Shown piece after piece: positions 18,396-27,402 of a stretch of 64,000 nt of DNA (positions within the stretch are counted from its first letter, which is position 1; every line of letters starts with the position of its first letter). The position numbers and the translations under genes were made by a program. The notes below the pieces were generated by a model. The model saw only the letters and a list, made by a program, of their open reading frames with translations. It was not told the origin of the DNA and ran no database searches. The stretch is from an uncultured Jannaschia sp. GTDB taxonomy: Bacteria > Pseudomonadota > Alphaproteobacteria > Rhodobacterales > Rhodobacteraceae. The stretch covers positions 1,169,001 through 1,233,000 of the forward strand of contig NZ_CANNEZ010000001.1 of NCBI RefSeq assembly GCF_947503795.1. The letters are read 5' to 3'.

Positions 18396-20945
18396 TCAGT
18401 CGCCCAGCATCCGCGTCGTCATCTCGATCAGGTCGCGGCTGGTCGCATCATCGCGCATCCGCTCGAGCGCGGCACGCATCAGGTCCTGGCGGTCCGCGTC
18501 CCAGCGGCGCCATGTCTCGAAGGCCGTGGACATGCGCGCGGCCGTCTGCGGGTTGGCGCGATCGAGCTCGATCAAGCGGTCGGCGACGAAGGCGTAGCCC
18601 CGCCCGTCGGGCGTGTGGAACCCGGCGGGATTACCGGCCGAGAGGCCGCCGACCACGGCGCGGAAGCGGTTGGGATTGCCCGCGTCGTAGTCGGGATGGG
18701 TCGTCAGCCGCTCGGCGGTGCCGACCGCATCGCGGGGTGCCGCATGTGCGATCTGCGCCATGAACCACTTGTCCATCACCAGGCGGTCGTCCTTCCAATC
18801 GGCCTCGAACCGGCCCGCGACGGCCTCGTCCCCGGCTTCGAGCAGGCAGGTGAACGCGGCCATCCGGTCGGTCATGTTGTCCGCCGCGTCATAGGCAGCC
18901 CGCGCAGCGGTCCCGCCGTCGGTCATTGTCCGGAGGCGGAGGAGCGTCGCGGCGAAGGCGCGTTTGCCGGCATCCTCGGCCTTGGGGTCGTAGGCGCCGG
19001 GCACGCGCATCGCGTCGCGCAGGGCGTCCAGATCCGGGCCCAACCGTTCGGCGATGGCAAGCTGTGCGCGCCGCCGGATGGCGTAGATCGAGTCGGGATC
19101 GGGCACCACGCCCACCGCGTGGAGCGATCCCGCGAGATCGTCTTCGGACGGGAGCGCCAGCGCCAGCGCGCGGAACGCTGGATCGGCCGCAATGTCGGTC
19201 GCGAGAGCGGCGATCGCGTCGAGCCAGGCCGCGTCGAACGCCCGGTCGTCGGACACGGCGCGCATCAGGCGATCCTTGGCGAGCGCGCGCCCCGCCTCCC
19301 ACCGCGCGAAGGGATCGGTGTCATGTGCCAGGAGCACCAGACGATCGGTGTCGGACTGGTCGTGCTCGAGGATCACGGGCGCCGAGAACCCGCGCAGCAT
19401 CGACAGGACCGGCCGCGCGTCCATCTCGAATTCCAGCACTTCGGTCGGCATCTCGAGGACATGGACGCGCGTCTCAAGCACCTCGGCCCCCTCGGCATCC
19501 AGCGCCCCGAAGGCCAGCGGGATCGCCATCGGCGCCTTGTCGGGCTGACCGGGTGTGGGCGGCACGTCCTGTGTCAGTTCCAGCCGCCAGACGCCATCAG
19601 CGTAGCGTTCGGACACACCGATCCGCGGCGTGCCCGCCTGCGCGTACCAGAGTTTGAACTGCGCGAGGTCGACCTTGCACGCCTCCTCGAAACAGGCGAG
19701 CCAGTCCTCGATCGTCGCCGCGTCCCCGTCATGCCGCTCGAAATAAAGCGCGCAGCCCTTGGCATAGCCTTCGTTCCCCACGATCCGGCGCAGCATCCCG
19801 ATCACCTCGGCGCCCTTTTCGTAGATCGTCGAGGTGTAGAAATTGTTGATCTCGACAAAGCTTGTCGGTCGCACCGGATGGGCCAGCGGACCCGCATCCT
19901 CGCGGAACTGTCGCGCGCGGAGCGTCAGCACGTCGCCGATCCGCTGGACGGCGGCCGAACGGGCGTCCGCCATGAACTGCTGGTCGCGGAAGACGGTCAG
20001 CCCTTCCTTCAGGCAGAGCTGGAACCAGTCGCGGCAGGTGATGCGGTTGCCGGTCCAGTTGTGGAAGTATTCATGCGCCACGATCCGCTCGATATTGGCG
20101 TAATCGGCATCGGTCGCCGTCTCGGGCGAGGCGAGAACGTAGCGCGAGTTGAAGATGTTGAGGCCCTTGTTCTCCATCGCGCCCATGTTGAAGTCGTCGA
20201 CGGCCACGATGTTGAACACCGAGAGGTCATAGGCCCGGCCATAGACCTTCTCGTCCCAGGCCATGCTGCGCTCCAGCGCGTCGAGCGCGTAAGCCGTGCG
20301 CCCCTCGTCGCCGGGGCGCACCCAGACGTTCAGCTCGACCTCGCGGTCCTCCATGGTGGTGAACCGGTGCGTCGTCGGCACAAGATGGCCCGCGACCAGC
20401 GCGAAGAGATAGGTCGGCTTGGGCCAGGGATCGTGCCAGACGGCGTGGCCTTCGGTGATCTCTCCCACGGGATCGCCGTTCGACAGGAGCACCGGCAGGT
20501 CCGCGTCGATCTCCACGTCGTAGGTCGCCATCACGTCGGGGCGGTCCAGCATCCAGGTGATGCGCCGGAAGCCCTCGGCCTCGCATTGGGTGCAATACAT
20601 CCCGTTCGACATGTAGAGGCCCGAGAGCGCGAGGTTCCGCTCGGGCGCGATCTCGACCTCGGTCTCGAGGAGGAACGCGTCTGGGGCATCGGAGATCGTC
20701 ATGCGGTCACCGTCGATCACGGGGCTGATCTCGGCCCCGTCGAGCGTAACGCGAAGCGTCTTCAGGCCCTCGCCGTCGAGCACCATGTCGCCCGGTCCCC
20801 GCCGTTCGCAGGTCAGGCGAGCGTGAACCCGCGTCGCCAGCGGATCGAGCCGGAACGACAGGTCGACATGGGTCACCGTGACCGGGACGGGCGCGTAGTC
20901 GCCAAGATGGATCGTCTGCGGGGCGGGGGTGTCGGTGTCGCGCAT
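18396..20945 (-). CDS. pepN: Aminopeptidase N (M1 family)
   Basis: This cytoplasmic zinc metallopeptidase removes N-terminal residues from peptides. It has 849 residues, close to the family norm. The exopeptidase motif GAMEN is at 255-259 and the zinc site HEYFHNWTGN starts at residue 291, with the downstream glutamate in LKEGLTVF. The C-terminal helical domain is complete. The start at 20945 is followed by MRDTDTPAPQ and precedes the first beta domain correctly. Confidence 0.95.
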   Translation of the reverse strand: MRDTDTPAPQTIHLGDYAPVPVTVTHVDLSFRLDPLATRVHARLTCERRGPGDMVLDGEGLKTLRVTLDGAEISPVIDGDRMTISDAPDAFLLETEVEIAPERNLALSGLYMSNGMYCTQCEAEGFRRITWMLDRPDVMATYDVEIDADLPVLLSNGDPVGEITEGHAVWHDPWPKPTYLFALVAGHLVPTTHRFTTMEDREVELNVWVRPGDEGRTAYALDALERSMAWDEKVYGRAYDLSVFNIVAVDDFNMGAMENKGLNIFNSRYVLASPETATDADYANIERIVAHEYFHNWTGNRITCRDWFQLCLKEGLTVFRDQQFMADARSAAVQRIGDVLTLRARQFREDAGPLAHPVRPTSFVEINNFYTSTIYEKGAEVIGMLRRIVGNEGYAKGCALYFERHDGDAATIEDWLACFEEACKVDLAQFKLWYAQAGTPRIGVSERYADGVWRLELTQDVPPTPGQPDKAPMAIPLAFGALDAEGAEVLETRVHVLEMPTEVLEFEMDARPVLSMLRGFSAPVILEHDQSDTDRLVLLAHDTDPFARWEAGRALAKDRLMRAVSDDRAFDAAWLDAIAALATDIAADPAFRALALALPSEDDLAGSLHAVGVVPDPDSIYAIRRRAQLAIAERLGPDLDALRDAMRVPGAYDPKAEDAGKRAFAATLLRLRTMTDGGTAARAAYDAADNMTDRMAAFTCLLEAGDEAVAGRFEADWKDDRLVMDKWFMAQIAHAAPRDAVGTAERLTTHPDYDAGNPNRFRAVVGGLSAGNPAGFHTPDGRGYAFVADRLIELDRANPQTAARMSTAFETWRRWDADRQDLMRAALERMRDDATSRDLIEMTTRMLGD

Positions 20946-21134
20946 TCGGAGCTCCGGGGCCTAGGGGTTCGCCAGAGGTAGGCGGTGGCGCGCGTGCTGC
21001 CAATGCGAAAGGCTTCTGGGCCAACGGCGCATCGCGAACTATCTGACGAGCATGCGCGCCCTGCGTATCCTGACCACCGGAGGTCCGATGTCCGTCCTCT
21101 CCGCATCTTTCGCCGCCCCTCGGCGGTTCGCCTG

Positions 21135-21287
21135 ATGGCGCGGATGCTGCGCAAGGGCGACCTGCCGCAGAAGACCTGCGCGACCTGCGGCAAGCCCTTC
21201 GCGTGGCGCAAGAAATGGGCCAAGGTCTGGGACGAGGTGCGCTATTGCTCGCAGCGGTGCCGACAGGCGCGATCCATCCAGGAATGA
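21135..21287 (+). CDS. DUF2256 small zinc-ribbon-like protein
   Basis: This 50-residue protein has the DUF2256 pattern: [16 protein letters not shown], a [19 protein letters not shown] stretch and a basic tail. Four cysteines (CxxC and CxxxC) probably bind zinc. The family has no established biochemical role and is often near photolyase/cryptochrome genes, which are absent here. The ATG at 21144 is an alternative start three codons later. The longer upstream extension in this frame is not supported. Confidence 0.8.
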   Translation: MARMLRKGDLPQKTCATCGKPFAWRKKWAKVWDEVRYCSQRCRQARSIQE

Positions 21288-21418
21288 CGCATGTCCAAGG
21301 GGGTGAGACGCCCGCGTCATGGGCCGATCCGCTGGGCGGTCAAAGAACCTGACCAATTTCGGTTGCCGCCGGAAAACCGACGCTCTAGCTAAGCCGCATC
21401 GCAGCCGAGGAGGGACGC

Positions 21419-23566
21419 ATGCGCACGGAGAAGTACGGCCTGGATGTTGCCACGGAGCTCGTCCGCTTCATCGAGGACGAGGCTCTGGCCGGCACCGGCG
21501 TCGCGGCTGACGATTTCTGGTCCGGGCTGGCCACGCTGGCCATCGATCTTGCGCCGAAGAATGCCGCCTTCCTCGCCGAGCGGGCCGAACTCCAGCGCAA
21601 GATCGACGACTGGCACATCGCGCGGCGGGGCCAGCCGCATGACGCGGCGGCCTACACCGAATTCCTCTCCGAGATCGGCTACCTCGTGCCCGAAGGCGTG
21701 CCCTTCACGATCGAGACCTCCAATGTCGATCCCGAGATCGCGTCGACGCCCGGCCCGCAACTCGTGGTGCCGATCACCAATGCCCGGTATGCCCTGAACG
21801 CCGCGAACGCGCGGTGGGGGAACCTCTTCGATGCGCTCTACGGCACAGATGCGCTGGGCGACCTGCCCGACGGTCCGGGCTACGACCCCGCGCGCGGGGC
21901 CCGCGTGATCGCCCGCGCCAAGGCGTTTCTAGACGAAGCCGTCCCGCTGGACGGGGCGTCCTGGGCGGACGTGACCCTGCTCGACGAGGTGGACGGCGCG
22001 CTGGTCCTGAAGGCCGGCGACCGCGACCTGACGCTGGCGCGGCCGGACGCCTACGAAGGCTGGGTGCGCGACGGCGCCACGCTGCGCATCCTTCTGCGCA
22101 ACAACGGGCTGGGCATCGTGCCCGTCATCACCCGGAGCGGCGATATCGGGCGCGACGACGCCATGGGCCTCGACGCGCTGCATCTGGAATCCGCCGTCTC
22201 GGCGATCATGGATTGCGAGGATTCCGTCGCCTGCGTCGATGCCGAGGACAAGGTCGTCGCCTATCGCAACTGGCTCGGGCTGATGCGCGGCGACCTGACC
22301 GAGGAGGTGGCCAAGGGCGGTACGACCTTCACGCGCGTCCTGAACCCCGACATGGAGTTCAACACGCCGGACGGCGGGCGGCTGACCGTAAAGGGCCGCG
22401 CCCTGATGCTGATCCGGAATGTCGGGCACCTGATGACGAACCCGGCGATCCGCCTGCCGGATGGCAGCGAGATCCCCGAGGGTCTGATGGATGCGGCGGT
22501 CACCACGCTGATCGCGATGCACGATCTGGCCAAGCAAAACGGTCCGCGCAACTCGGTCGAAGCCTCCGTCTATGTCGTGAAGCCCAAGATGCACGGACCC
22601 GCCGAAGTCGCCTTCGCCAACGAGATCTTCACGCGGGTCGAGGCGCTGCTGGGCCTGCCGATCCATACCGTGAAGCTGGGAATCATGGACGAGGAACGCC
22701 GCACCTCGGCCAATCTCGCGGAATGCATCCGGGCCGCGCGCAACCGCGTCGCCTTCATCAATACGGGCTTCCTCGACCGCACGGGCGACGAGATCCACAC
22801 CTCGATGGAAGCGGGGCCGATGCTGCCCAAGGGCGAGATGAAGTCCACGCCGTGGATCGCCGCCTACGAGGATCGCAACGTCGATATCGGGCTGGCCTGT
22901 GGCCTCAAGGGGCGGGCGCAGATCGGCAAGGGCATGTGGGCGATGCCCGACCGGATGGCCGAGATGCTGGAGCAGAAGATCGGCCATCTGGAGGCCGGGG
23001 CCACCTGTGCCTGGGTGCCGTCGCCCACCGCCGCGACGCTTCATGCGACGCATTATCACCGCATCGACGTGCTGGCCCGACAGGACGAGATCGCGGCGGG
23101 CGGGCCGCGCGGAACGCTGGCGGATCTGCTGACGATCCCGGTCATGGAAGGGCGCAACCTGTCCGAAGGCGAGGTCACCGCCGAAATCGAGAACAATGCG
23201 CAAGGCATCCTCGGCTACGTCGTGCGCTGGGTCGATGCGGGCATCGGATGCTCGAAGGTGCCGGATATCAACGATGTCGGGCTGATGGAGGATCGCGCGA
23301 CCTGCCGCATCTCCAGCCAGGCGCTGGCGAACTGGCTGCATCACGGCGTCGTCTCCGAGGACCAGGTCGAGACCGGGATGCGCAAGATGGCCGCCAAGGT
23401 CGACGCCCAGAATGCGGAAGACCCGACCTATACGCCCATGGCGCCGGGCTTCGACGGAATCGCGTGGAAGGCGGCAAACGACCTCGTGTTTCAGGGCCGC
23501 GACCAACCGTCGGGCTATACCGAGCCGGTGCTGCATCGTCGTCGGCTCGAATTGAAGGCGGGCTGA
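21419..23566 (+). CDS. glcB: Malate synthase G
   Basis: This 715-residue enzyme condenses glyoxylate with acetyl-CoA to make malate in the glyoxylate and glycolate pathways. Length and architecture match the G isoform, including the long inserted alpha/beta domain. Visible signatures are [16 protein letters not shown], the [17 protein letters not shown] segment and the CoA-region cysteine-containing [21 protein letters not shown] lies just before the ATG. The downstream VOC, methyltransferase and GlcG genes on the same strand suggest an operon. Confidence 0.96.
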   Translation: MRTEKYGLDVATELVRFIEDEALAGTGVAADDFWSGLATLAIDLAPKNAAFLAERAELQRKIDDWHIARRGQPHDAAAYTEFLSEIGYLVPEGVPFTIETSNVDPEIASTPGPQLVVPITNARYALNAANARWGNLFDALYGTDALGDLPDGPGYDPARGARVIARAKAFLDEAVPLDGASWADVTLLDEVDGALVLKAGDRDLTLARPDAYEGWVRDGATLRILLRNNGLGIVPVITRSGDIGRDDAMGLDALHLESAVSAIMDCEDSVACVDAEDKVVAYRNWLGLMRGDLTEEVAKGGTTFTRVLNPDMEFNTPDGGRLTVKGRALMLIRNVGHLMTNPAIRLPDGSEIPEGLMDAAVTTLIAMHDLAKQNGPRNSVEASVYVVKPKMHGPAEVAFANEIFTRVEALLGLPIHTVKLGIMDEERRTSANLAECIRAARNRVAFINTGFLDRTGDEIHTSMEAGPMLPKGEMKSTPWIAAYEDRNVDIGLACGLKGRAQIGKGMWAMPDRMAEMLEQKIGHLEAGATCAWVPSPTAATLHATHYHRIDVLARQDEIAAGGPRGTLADLLTIPVMEGRNLSEGEVTAEIENNAQGILGYVVRWVDAGIGCSKVPDINDVGLMEDRATCRISSQALANWLHHGVVSEDQVETGMRKMAAKVDAQNAEDPTYTPMAPGFDGIAWKAANDLVFQGRDQPSGYTEPVLHRRRLELKAG

Positions 23567-23574
23567 GCGCAGTG

Positions 23575-23964
23575 GTGGACCGGCTGATGGTGAACCGGCT
23601 CTGTGCCGATGTGGCCGGGGCCGCCGCCTTCTACGAACGCCTTCTCGGGCTCGAGCGGCGGTTCACTTCGGACTGGTTCGTCCTTCTGGGATGCGAGCGG
23701 GTCGCAGGGATGGAGCTGGGTCTACTGGACCGCGATCACGACACGGTGCCCGACGGCACGCGCGGTGCGGCTGCGGGCACCGTGCTCACCTTCGTCGTCG
23801 CCGATTGCGACGCGATCCACGCCCGCGCCCGCGACATGGGCGCCGAGATCGTGCAGCCGCCCGCGGATACCGCGTACGGCCAGCGCCGGATGCTGCTCCG
23901 CGACCCGGACGGGGCCATCATCGACGTCAGCGCGCCGACCGCGCCCGCACCGCGGGGGGCCTGA
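23575..23964 (+). CDS. VOC-family (glyoxalase/dioxygenase superfamily) protein
   Basis: This protein of about 129 residues has a vicinal-oxygen-chelate fold, with DVAGAAAFYERLLGL near the start, VADCDAIHARARDMG in the middle and the LRDPDGAIIDV C-terminal strand. The GTG at 23575 is preferred because relatives begin MxDRLMVN; GTG 23572 and ATG 23587 are alternatives. The gene starts 8 bases after the malate synthase stop and is probably translated with it. Metal ligands and substrate are uncertain. Confidence 0.75.
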   Translation: MDRLMVNRLCADVAGAAAFYERLLGLERRFTSDWFVLLGCERVAGMELGLLDRDHDTVPDGTRGAAAGTVLTFVVADCDAIHARARDMGAEIVQPPADTAYGQRRMLLRDPDGAIIDVSAPTAPAPRGA

Positions 23965-23968
23965 GCGC

Positions 23969-24424
23969 GTGTCCGTGCGCCGCGATTTCCCCGATATTCC
24001 GCCGGTCTGGTGGGCCGCGACGGCGCTTCTGCAACTGGGCGCATCGCTGCTGTGGCCGAGCGCGATCCTGTCCGGACCTGCGGTGGCGACCGTTGGCATC
24101 CTCATCGGCGTTGCAGGGTTGGCACTCATCGGGTGGGCGGCGCTCTGGTTCCTGCGCCGACGCACCACGATCGAGCCGCGCGACACGCCGACGACACTGA
24201 TCGTCGAGGGGCCGTTCCGGCTCAACCGCAACCCGATCTATACCGGCCTTGCCGCGATGCTGATCGGTTGGGGGCTTTGGCTCGGGAGCCTGCCTGCGCT
24301 GGCCCTCGCGCTCATCTTCCCCCTCGTCATCACCCGCCGCTTCATCCGCGAGGAAGAGGCCACGCTCCGGCGCATCTTCGGTGCCGAAGCCGACCACTAC
24401 ATCGCCACGACCCGGCGGTGGTAA
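23969..24424 (+). CDS. Isoprenylcysteine/phospholipid methyltransferase-family membrane protein
   Basis: This 151-residue membrane protein has about four hydrophobic segments. It carries the ICMT/PEMT-type signature: an acidic-polar loop (TLIVEGPFRLNRNPIYTG), an ITRRFIREEE motif and a C-terminal YIATTRRW. Such proteins transfer methyl groups from SAM, but many bacterial members have no known substrate. The GTG start at 23969 lies 4 bases after the VOC stop. It may be co-transcribed with glcB, though no functional link is established. Confidence 0.8.
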   Translation: MSVRRDFPDIPPVWWAATALLQLGASLLWPSAILSGPAVATVGILIGVAGLALIGWAALWFLRRRTTIEPRDTPTTLIVEGPFRLNRNPIYTGLAAMLIGWGLWLGSLPALALALIFPLVITRRFIREEEATLRRIFGAEADHYIATTRRW

Positions 24425-24446
24425 TCCCGACCCGCAAGGACCTGAC

Positions 24447-24875
24447 ATGCCAGAACTTTCGCTCGCCCGTGCCCGCAAGATCATCAAGGCGACCCTCACC
24501 CGAGGCCATGAAATGGGGCTGAAGCCCCTCTCGGTCGTCGTCCTCGACAGCGGCGGGCACGTGACGGCCTTCGAGCGCGAGGACGGGGCCGCTCCCGGTC
24601 GTTTCCCCATCGCCCACGGCAAGGCGTACGGCTCGATCATGCTGGGCATGGCGGGCCGGGCGCAGATGGCGCGGGCCGAAGCGCAGGCCTATTTCATGGC
24701 CGCCGTGAACGGCGCCTATGGCGGTCAGGTCGTGCCCGTTCCGGGCGGCATCCTCGTGCGCGACAAGAAGGGGACGGTGATCGGCGCGATCGGCGTCACG
24801 GGCGACACGTCGGATAACGACGCCGAGGCGGGGCTCGCAGGGATCGAGGCCGCGAACCTCGTGGGCGAAGCCTGA
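24447..24875 (+). CDS. GlcG/HbpS-family heme-binding-like protein
   Basis: This 142-residue protein has the GlcG/HbpS (formerly DUF336) pattern. It has an N-terminal helix (SLARARKIIKATL), VVVLDSGGHVTAFERED, PIAHGKAYGS, and a glycine-rich VPGGILVRDKKGTVIGAIGVTGDTS end, split here by a conserved loop. In E. coli glcG lies in the glycolate operon next to glcB, and here it lies about 0.9 kb after glcB. The role of GlcG itself is not settled. AAGGA precedes the ATG, which also excludes the longer in-frame extension. Confidence 0.88.
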   Translation: MPELSLARARKIIKATLTRGHEMGLKPLSVVVLDSGGHVTAFEREDGAAPGRFPIAHGKAYGSIMLGMAGRAQMARAEAQAYFMAAVNGAYGGQVVPVPGGILVRDKKGTVIGAIGVTGDTSDNDAEAGLAGIEAANLVGEA

Positions 24876-24970
24876 ACGGACTGTGCGAACGGGCCGAGAC
24901 GTCCCTGCGTCAGCGGGACTAGGCCCACGCCGCCGCTCGGGCTAGAACCGTTCCAATTCCGGAGGACCGC

Positions 24971-25744
24971 ATGCGCCCGATCGTCGGCATTATCTCGAAC
25001 GCCTTTCTCATCAACGACCAGTATCCCGCCCATGCCAACGGGTCGATGAACACGGATGCCATCGCCCACGTCTCGGACGCGATCGCGCTGACCTTTCCGG
25101 CCGATCCCGCCGTGTCGCGGACCGAGGAGCTGCTGGAGCTGTTCGACGGATTTCTTTTTACCGGGGGGCGACCCAACGTGCACCCCGAGGAGTATGGCCA
25201 CGCCGAAACCGAGGCCCATGGCGCCTTCGACCGCGACCGCGACCGGGTGGCCTTGCCGCTGATCCGGGCGGCGGTCGAGCGGGGGCAGCCGGTGCTTGGC
25301 ATCTGTCGCGGCTTTCAGGAGGTGGCGGTCGCCTTCGGCTCGACGCTCCATCCCGAGATCCGCGAATTGCCGGGCCGTGACAATCACCGGATGCCACCCG
25401 ACGGCACGCTCGAGGAGAAGTTCGAGCTGCGCCACGACGTGAGTTTCACGCCGGGCGGGCCCTATGCGCGGCTGATGGGGGCGGACACGGTGCGGACGAA
25501 CACGCTGCACGGGCAGGGGATCGACCAGCCGGGTTCGCGCGTGGTGATCGACGGGCGGGCGCCCGACGGCACGCCCGAGGCGATCCTGATCGACGGCGCG
25601 CCGGGCTTCTGCCTCGCCGTACAGTGGCACCCGGAATACAAGGCCGCGGAGGACCCCGCGTCCCGCCCGCTCTTCGAAGCGTTCGGCGATGCGTGCCGGG
25701 CTTGGCGCGCCGGTCGCGCGGCGCCTCTGCGCGCGGTGGGCTAG
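24971..25744 (+). CDS. Gamma-glutamyl-gamma-aminobutyrate hydrolase (PuuD)-family protein
   Basis: This class I glutamine amidotransferase-like hydrolase of 257 residues has the nucleophile elbow LGICRGFQEVAVAFG and the catalytic His-Glu pair in VQWHPEYKA. The GLFTGG-type loop (FLFTGGRPNVHPEEYG) and TNTLHGQGID are typical of PuuD enzymes, which hydrolyse gamma-glutamyl-GABA in putrescine breakdown. No other putrescine genes are nearby, so the substrate is tentative. GGAGGA is placed well before the ATG. Confidence 0.85.
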   Translation: MRPIVGIISNAFLINDQYPAHANGSMNTDAIAHVSDAIALTFPADPAVSRTEELLELFDGFLFTGGRPNVHPEEYGHAETEAHGAFDRDRDRVALPLIRAAVERGQPVLGICRGFQEVAVAFGSTLHPEIRELPGRDNHRMPPDGTLEEKFELRHDVSFTPGGPYARLMGADTVRTNTLHGQGIDQPGSRVVIDGRAPDGTPEAILIDGAPGFCLAVQWHPEYKAAEDPASRPLFEAFGDACRAWRAGRAAPLRAVG

Positions 25745-25751
25745 CCGCGCC

Positions 25752-26231
25752 TCAGGACCAGAGCGCGGGATCGCGCCACGGCGCCGGCACCGTCAGGACG
25801 CCCGCCACCGGGCGGCCCGTCCCCTGCCATGCCGCGCGCCACGCGGCGGGAAGCGGGTAGGGCGGCGCAACCGCGCGATCTTCCGAGAACCCGAACTTTG
25901 TGTAGAACGCCGGATCGCCCAGCACCATGACGCGGGCGCCATTCGCCTCGGCGATGGCCGCCTCGATCAACGCGCGGCCATGGCCTTGGCCCTGCGCGTC
26001 TGGTGCGACGGCCACAGGTCCCAGCAGATAGCCGGTGTCGTCCCCGATCTCGCAGCGCGTGAGCGCGGCATGAGCCACGATCGGCGTGCCGCGTGTGAGG
26101 TGGATGGTTGCAGGCTCGGACGCGAGAGCGGTGACGAGCGGGGCGAGATCCTCGTCGGGAAAGGCAGCATGGTAGAGCCCTTGCAACGCACTGGGATCGA
26201 CGGGACCGATCCGGGGTCGATCAGAAGCCAA
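25752..26231 (-). CDS. GNAT-family N-acetyltransferase
   Basis: This putative acetyltransferase has about 159 residues. The acetyl-CoA site is visible as VAVAPDAQGQGHGRALIEAAI, followed by VLGDPAFYTKFGF, a pattern of the YhbS-like GNAT subgroup. The start is not a standard ATG. The conserved part begins just after a TTG at 26231-26229, inside the last codons of the upstream amidohydrolase, so a coupled TTG start is proposed. The further in-frame extension is a shadow of the amidohydrolase. The acetyl acceptor is unknown. Confidence 0.78.
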   Translation of the reverse strand: MASDRPRIGPVDPSALQGLYHAAFPDEDLAPLVTALASEPATIHLTRGTPIVAHAALTRCEIGDDTGYLLGPVAVAPDAQGQGHGRALIEAAIAEANGARVMVLGDPAFYTKFGFSEDRAVAPPYPLPAAWRAAWQGTGRPVAGVLTVPAPWRDPALWS

Positions 26232-27099
26232 AGAGCCGCTCCGGGTTCGCGACCAGAACGCGGTGGCGGACCCCGTCGTCCGGGCAGACGCGGTCGAAGG
26301 CGTCGAGGGCCACGCCCGCCGGGGCCACCTTCGCCCCGCCCAGCATGATATGCGGCCAGTCTGAACCCCAGAGGCACTGATCGGAGTTCGCCGCCAGAAG
26401 GGCCGCGACATGCGCGTCGGCGGCATCATAGGGCGGCGCGCAATGGCGGTAGAGCGCCGAGAGCTTCACCCAGACCGCACCGTCGGCCACGAGGTCGCGC
26501 AGCACCCGGAAGCCGGGCGCGTCGATCCCGGCGGCGAGATCGGGCCAGGCGATATGGTCGAGCACGATGGGCACTGGCATCGCGCGGATGCGGGGCGCGA
26601 GATCGACGAGATGATCTTCGGCCCGGAGCAGCATCTGGACCTGAAGGTTTCGATCCGCGAGGCGGGGGGCCATCGCCTCGACGCCCTCCCAGCTCAGCAC
26701 GCCGCCATGAACGTAGTTCAGCCGCACGCCCACGATCCCGGCGGGACGCAGCGCGTCCAGCTCGGCATCCGTCGCGGTATCCGTCACGAGGGCTATTCCG
26801 CGCGTCCGTTCAGACCCGAGTGCCGCGATGCCCCGCGCCATCAGGCTGTTGTCGGTGCCGTATAGGATCGACTGGACGATCACGGTCCGCGCGATCCCCA
26901 GCGTGTCCATCTGCGCGCGGTAGGCGGCGAGATAGGCGTCGAAATCCCACCCCTCGGCCGGATCCTCGACGCGCCCGTCCCAAAGCGGCGCGTCCTTCGG
27001 GCCGCCGAGCATGTGAATATGCGCGTCGCAGGCGCCTTCGGGCGCCCGGCGGGCCGGCGAAACGGGAGGTGGCGGCGGGTCGGATGGTTTAAGGCTCAT
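26221..27099 (-). CDS. Amidohydrolase_2-family (LigI-like) hydrolase
   Basis: This TIM-barrel hydrolase of 292 residues belongs to the amidohydrolase superfamily. It has the first-strand motif CDAHIHMLGG, the mid-barrel PIVLDHIAWPD and the late-barrel LWGSDWPHIML. This pattern matches the branch containing 2-pyrone-4,6-dicarboxylate lactonase and sugar lactone isomerases, which cleave lactones and often work without a tightly bound metal. The ATG at 27099 is chosen because the remaining in-frame extension is unrelated and overlaps a gene with its own ribosome site. The substrate is unknown. Confidence 0.85.
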   Translation of the reverse strand: MSLKPSDPPPPPVSPARRAPEGACDAHIHMLGGPKDAPLWDGRVEDPAEGWDFDAYLAAYRAQMDTLGIARTVIVQSILYGTDNSLMARGIAALGSERTRGIALVTDTATDAELDALRPAGIVGVRLNYVHGGVLSWEGVEAMAPRLADRNLQVQMLLRAEDHLVDLAPRIRAMPVPIVLDHIAWPDLAAGIDAPGFRVLRDLVADGAVWVKLSALYRHCAPPYDAADAHVAALLAANSDQCLWGSDWPHIMLGGAKVAPAGVALDAFDRVCPDDGVRHRVLVANPERLFGF

Positions 27100-27143
27100 T
27101 GCCCCCGGTGTGCCCCGAGCGGCAGCGCCCGTCCAGCCTCGCC

Positions 27144-27329
27144 TCAGCTTTCGTTCGGGCCGCGCCGCATCCGGATGACGCGGCGGATCATCTCCCAGCC
27201 GCGCGCGGCCTCGCGGTCGCCCGCATCGCGCTCGGATCGGGCCCGCTCGGCCGCGTGGGCCTCGGACCGGTCGCCCATCAGGTCGTAAAGACGGTGGGCC
27301 TGACGCACGGCTTCGCTTTGTTGCAGCAT
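27144..27329 (-). CDS. Small charged helical protein, unknown function
   Basis: This 61-residue protein is rich in Arg, Glu and Ala and is probably all helix. It begins MLQQSEAVRQAHRLYDLMGD and ends in a basic RRVIRMRRGPNES. The case for it being real is the strong GGAGGGAGGAC ribosome site ending 4 bases before the ATG and its placement in a clean gap between two same-strand genes. I recognise no family. The HRLYDLMG helix and an EA-R-ERDAGD stretch suggest a protein-interaction or nucleic-acid-binding role, but this is not supported further. Confidence 0.65.
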   Translation of the reverse strand: MLQQSEAVRQAHRLYDLMGDRSEAHAAERARSERDAGDREAARGWEMIRRVIRMRRGPNES

Positions 27330-27402
27330 GATGTCCTCCCTCCATGGTTGACGCCGTCAGCATAGCACATTCCAGGCCCGTGGGGCAGGGCGGCCGGTCC
27401 GG

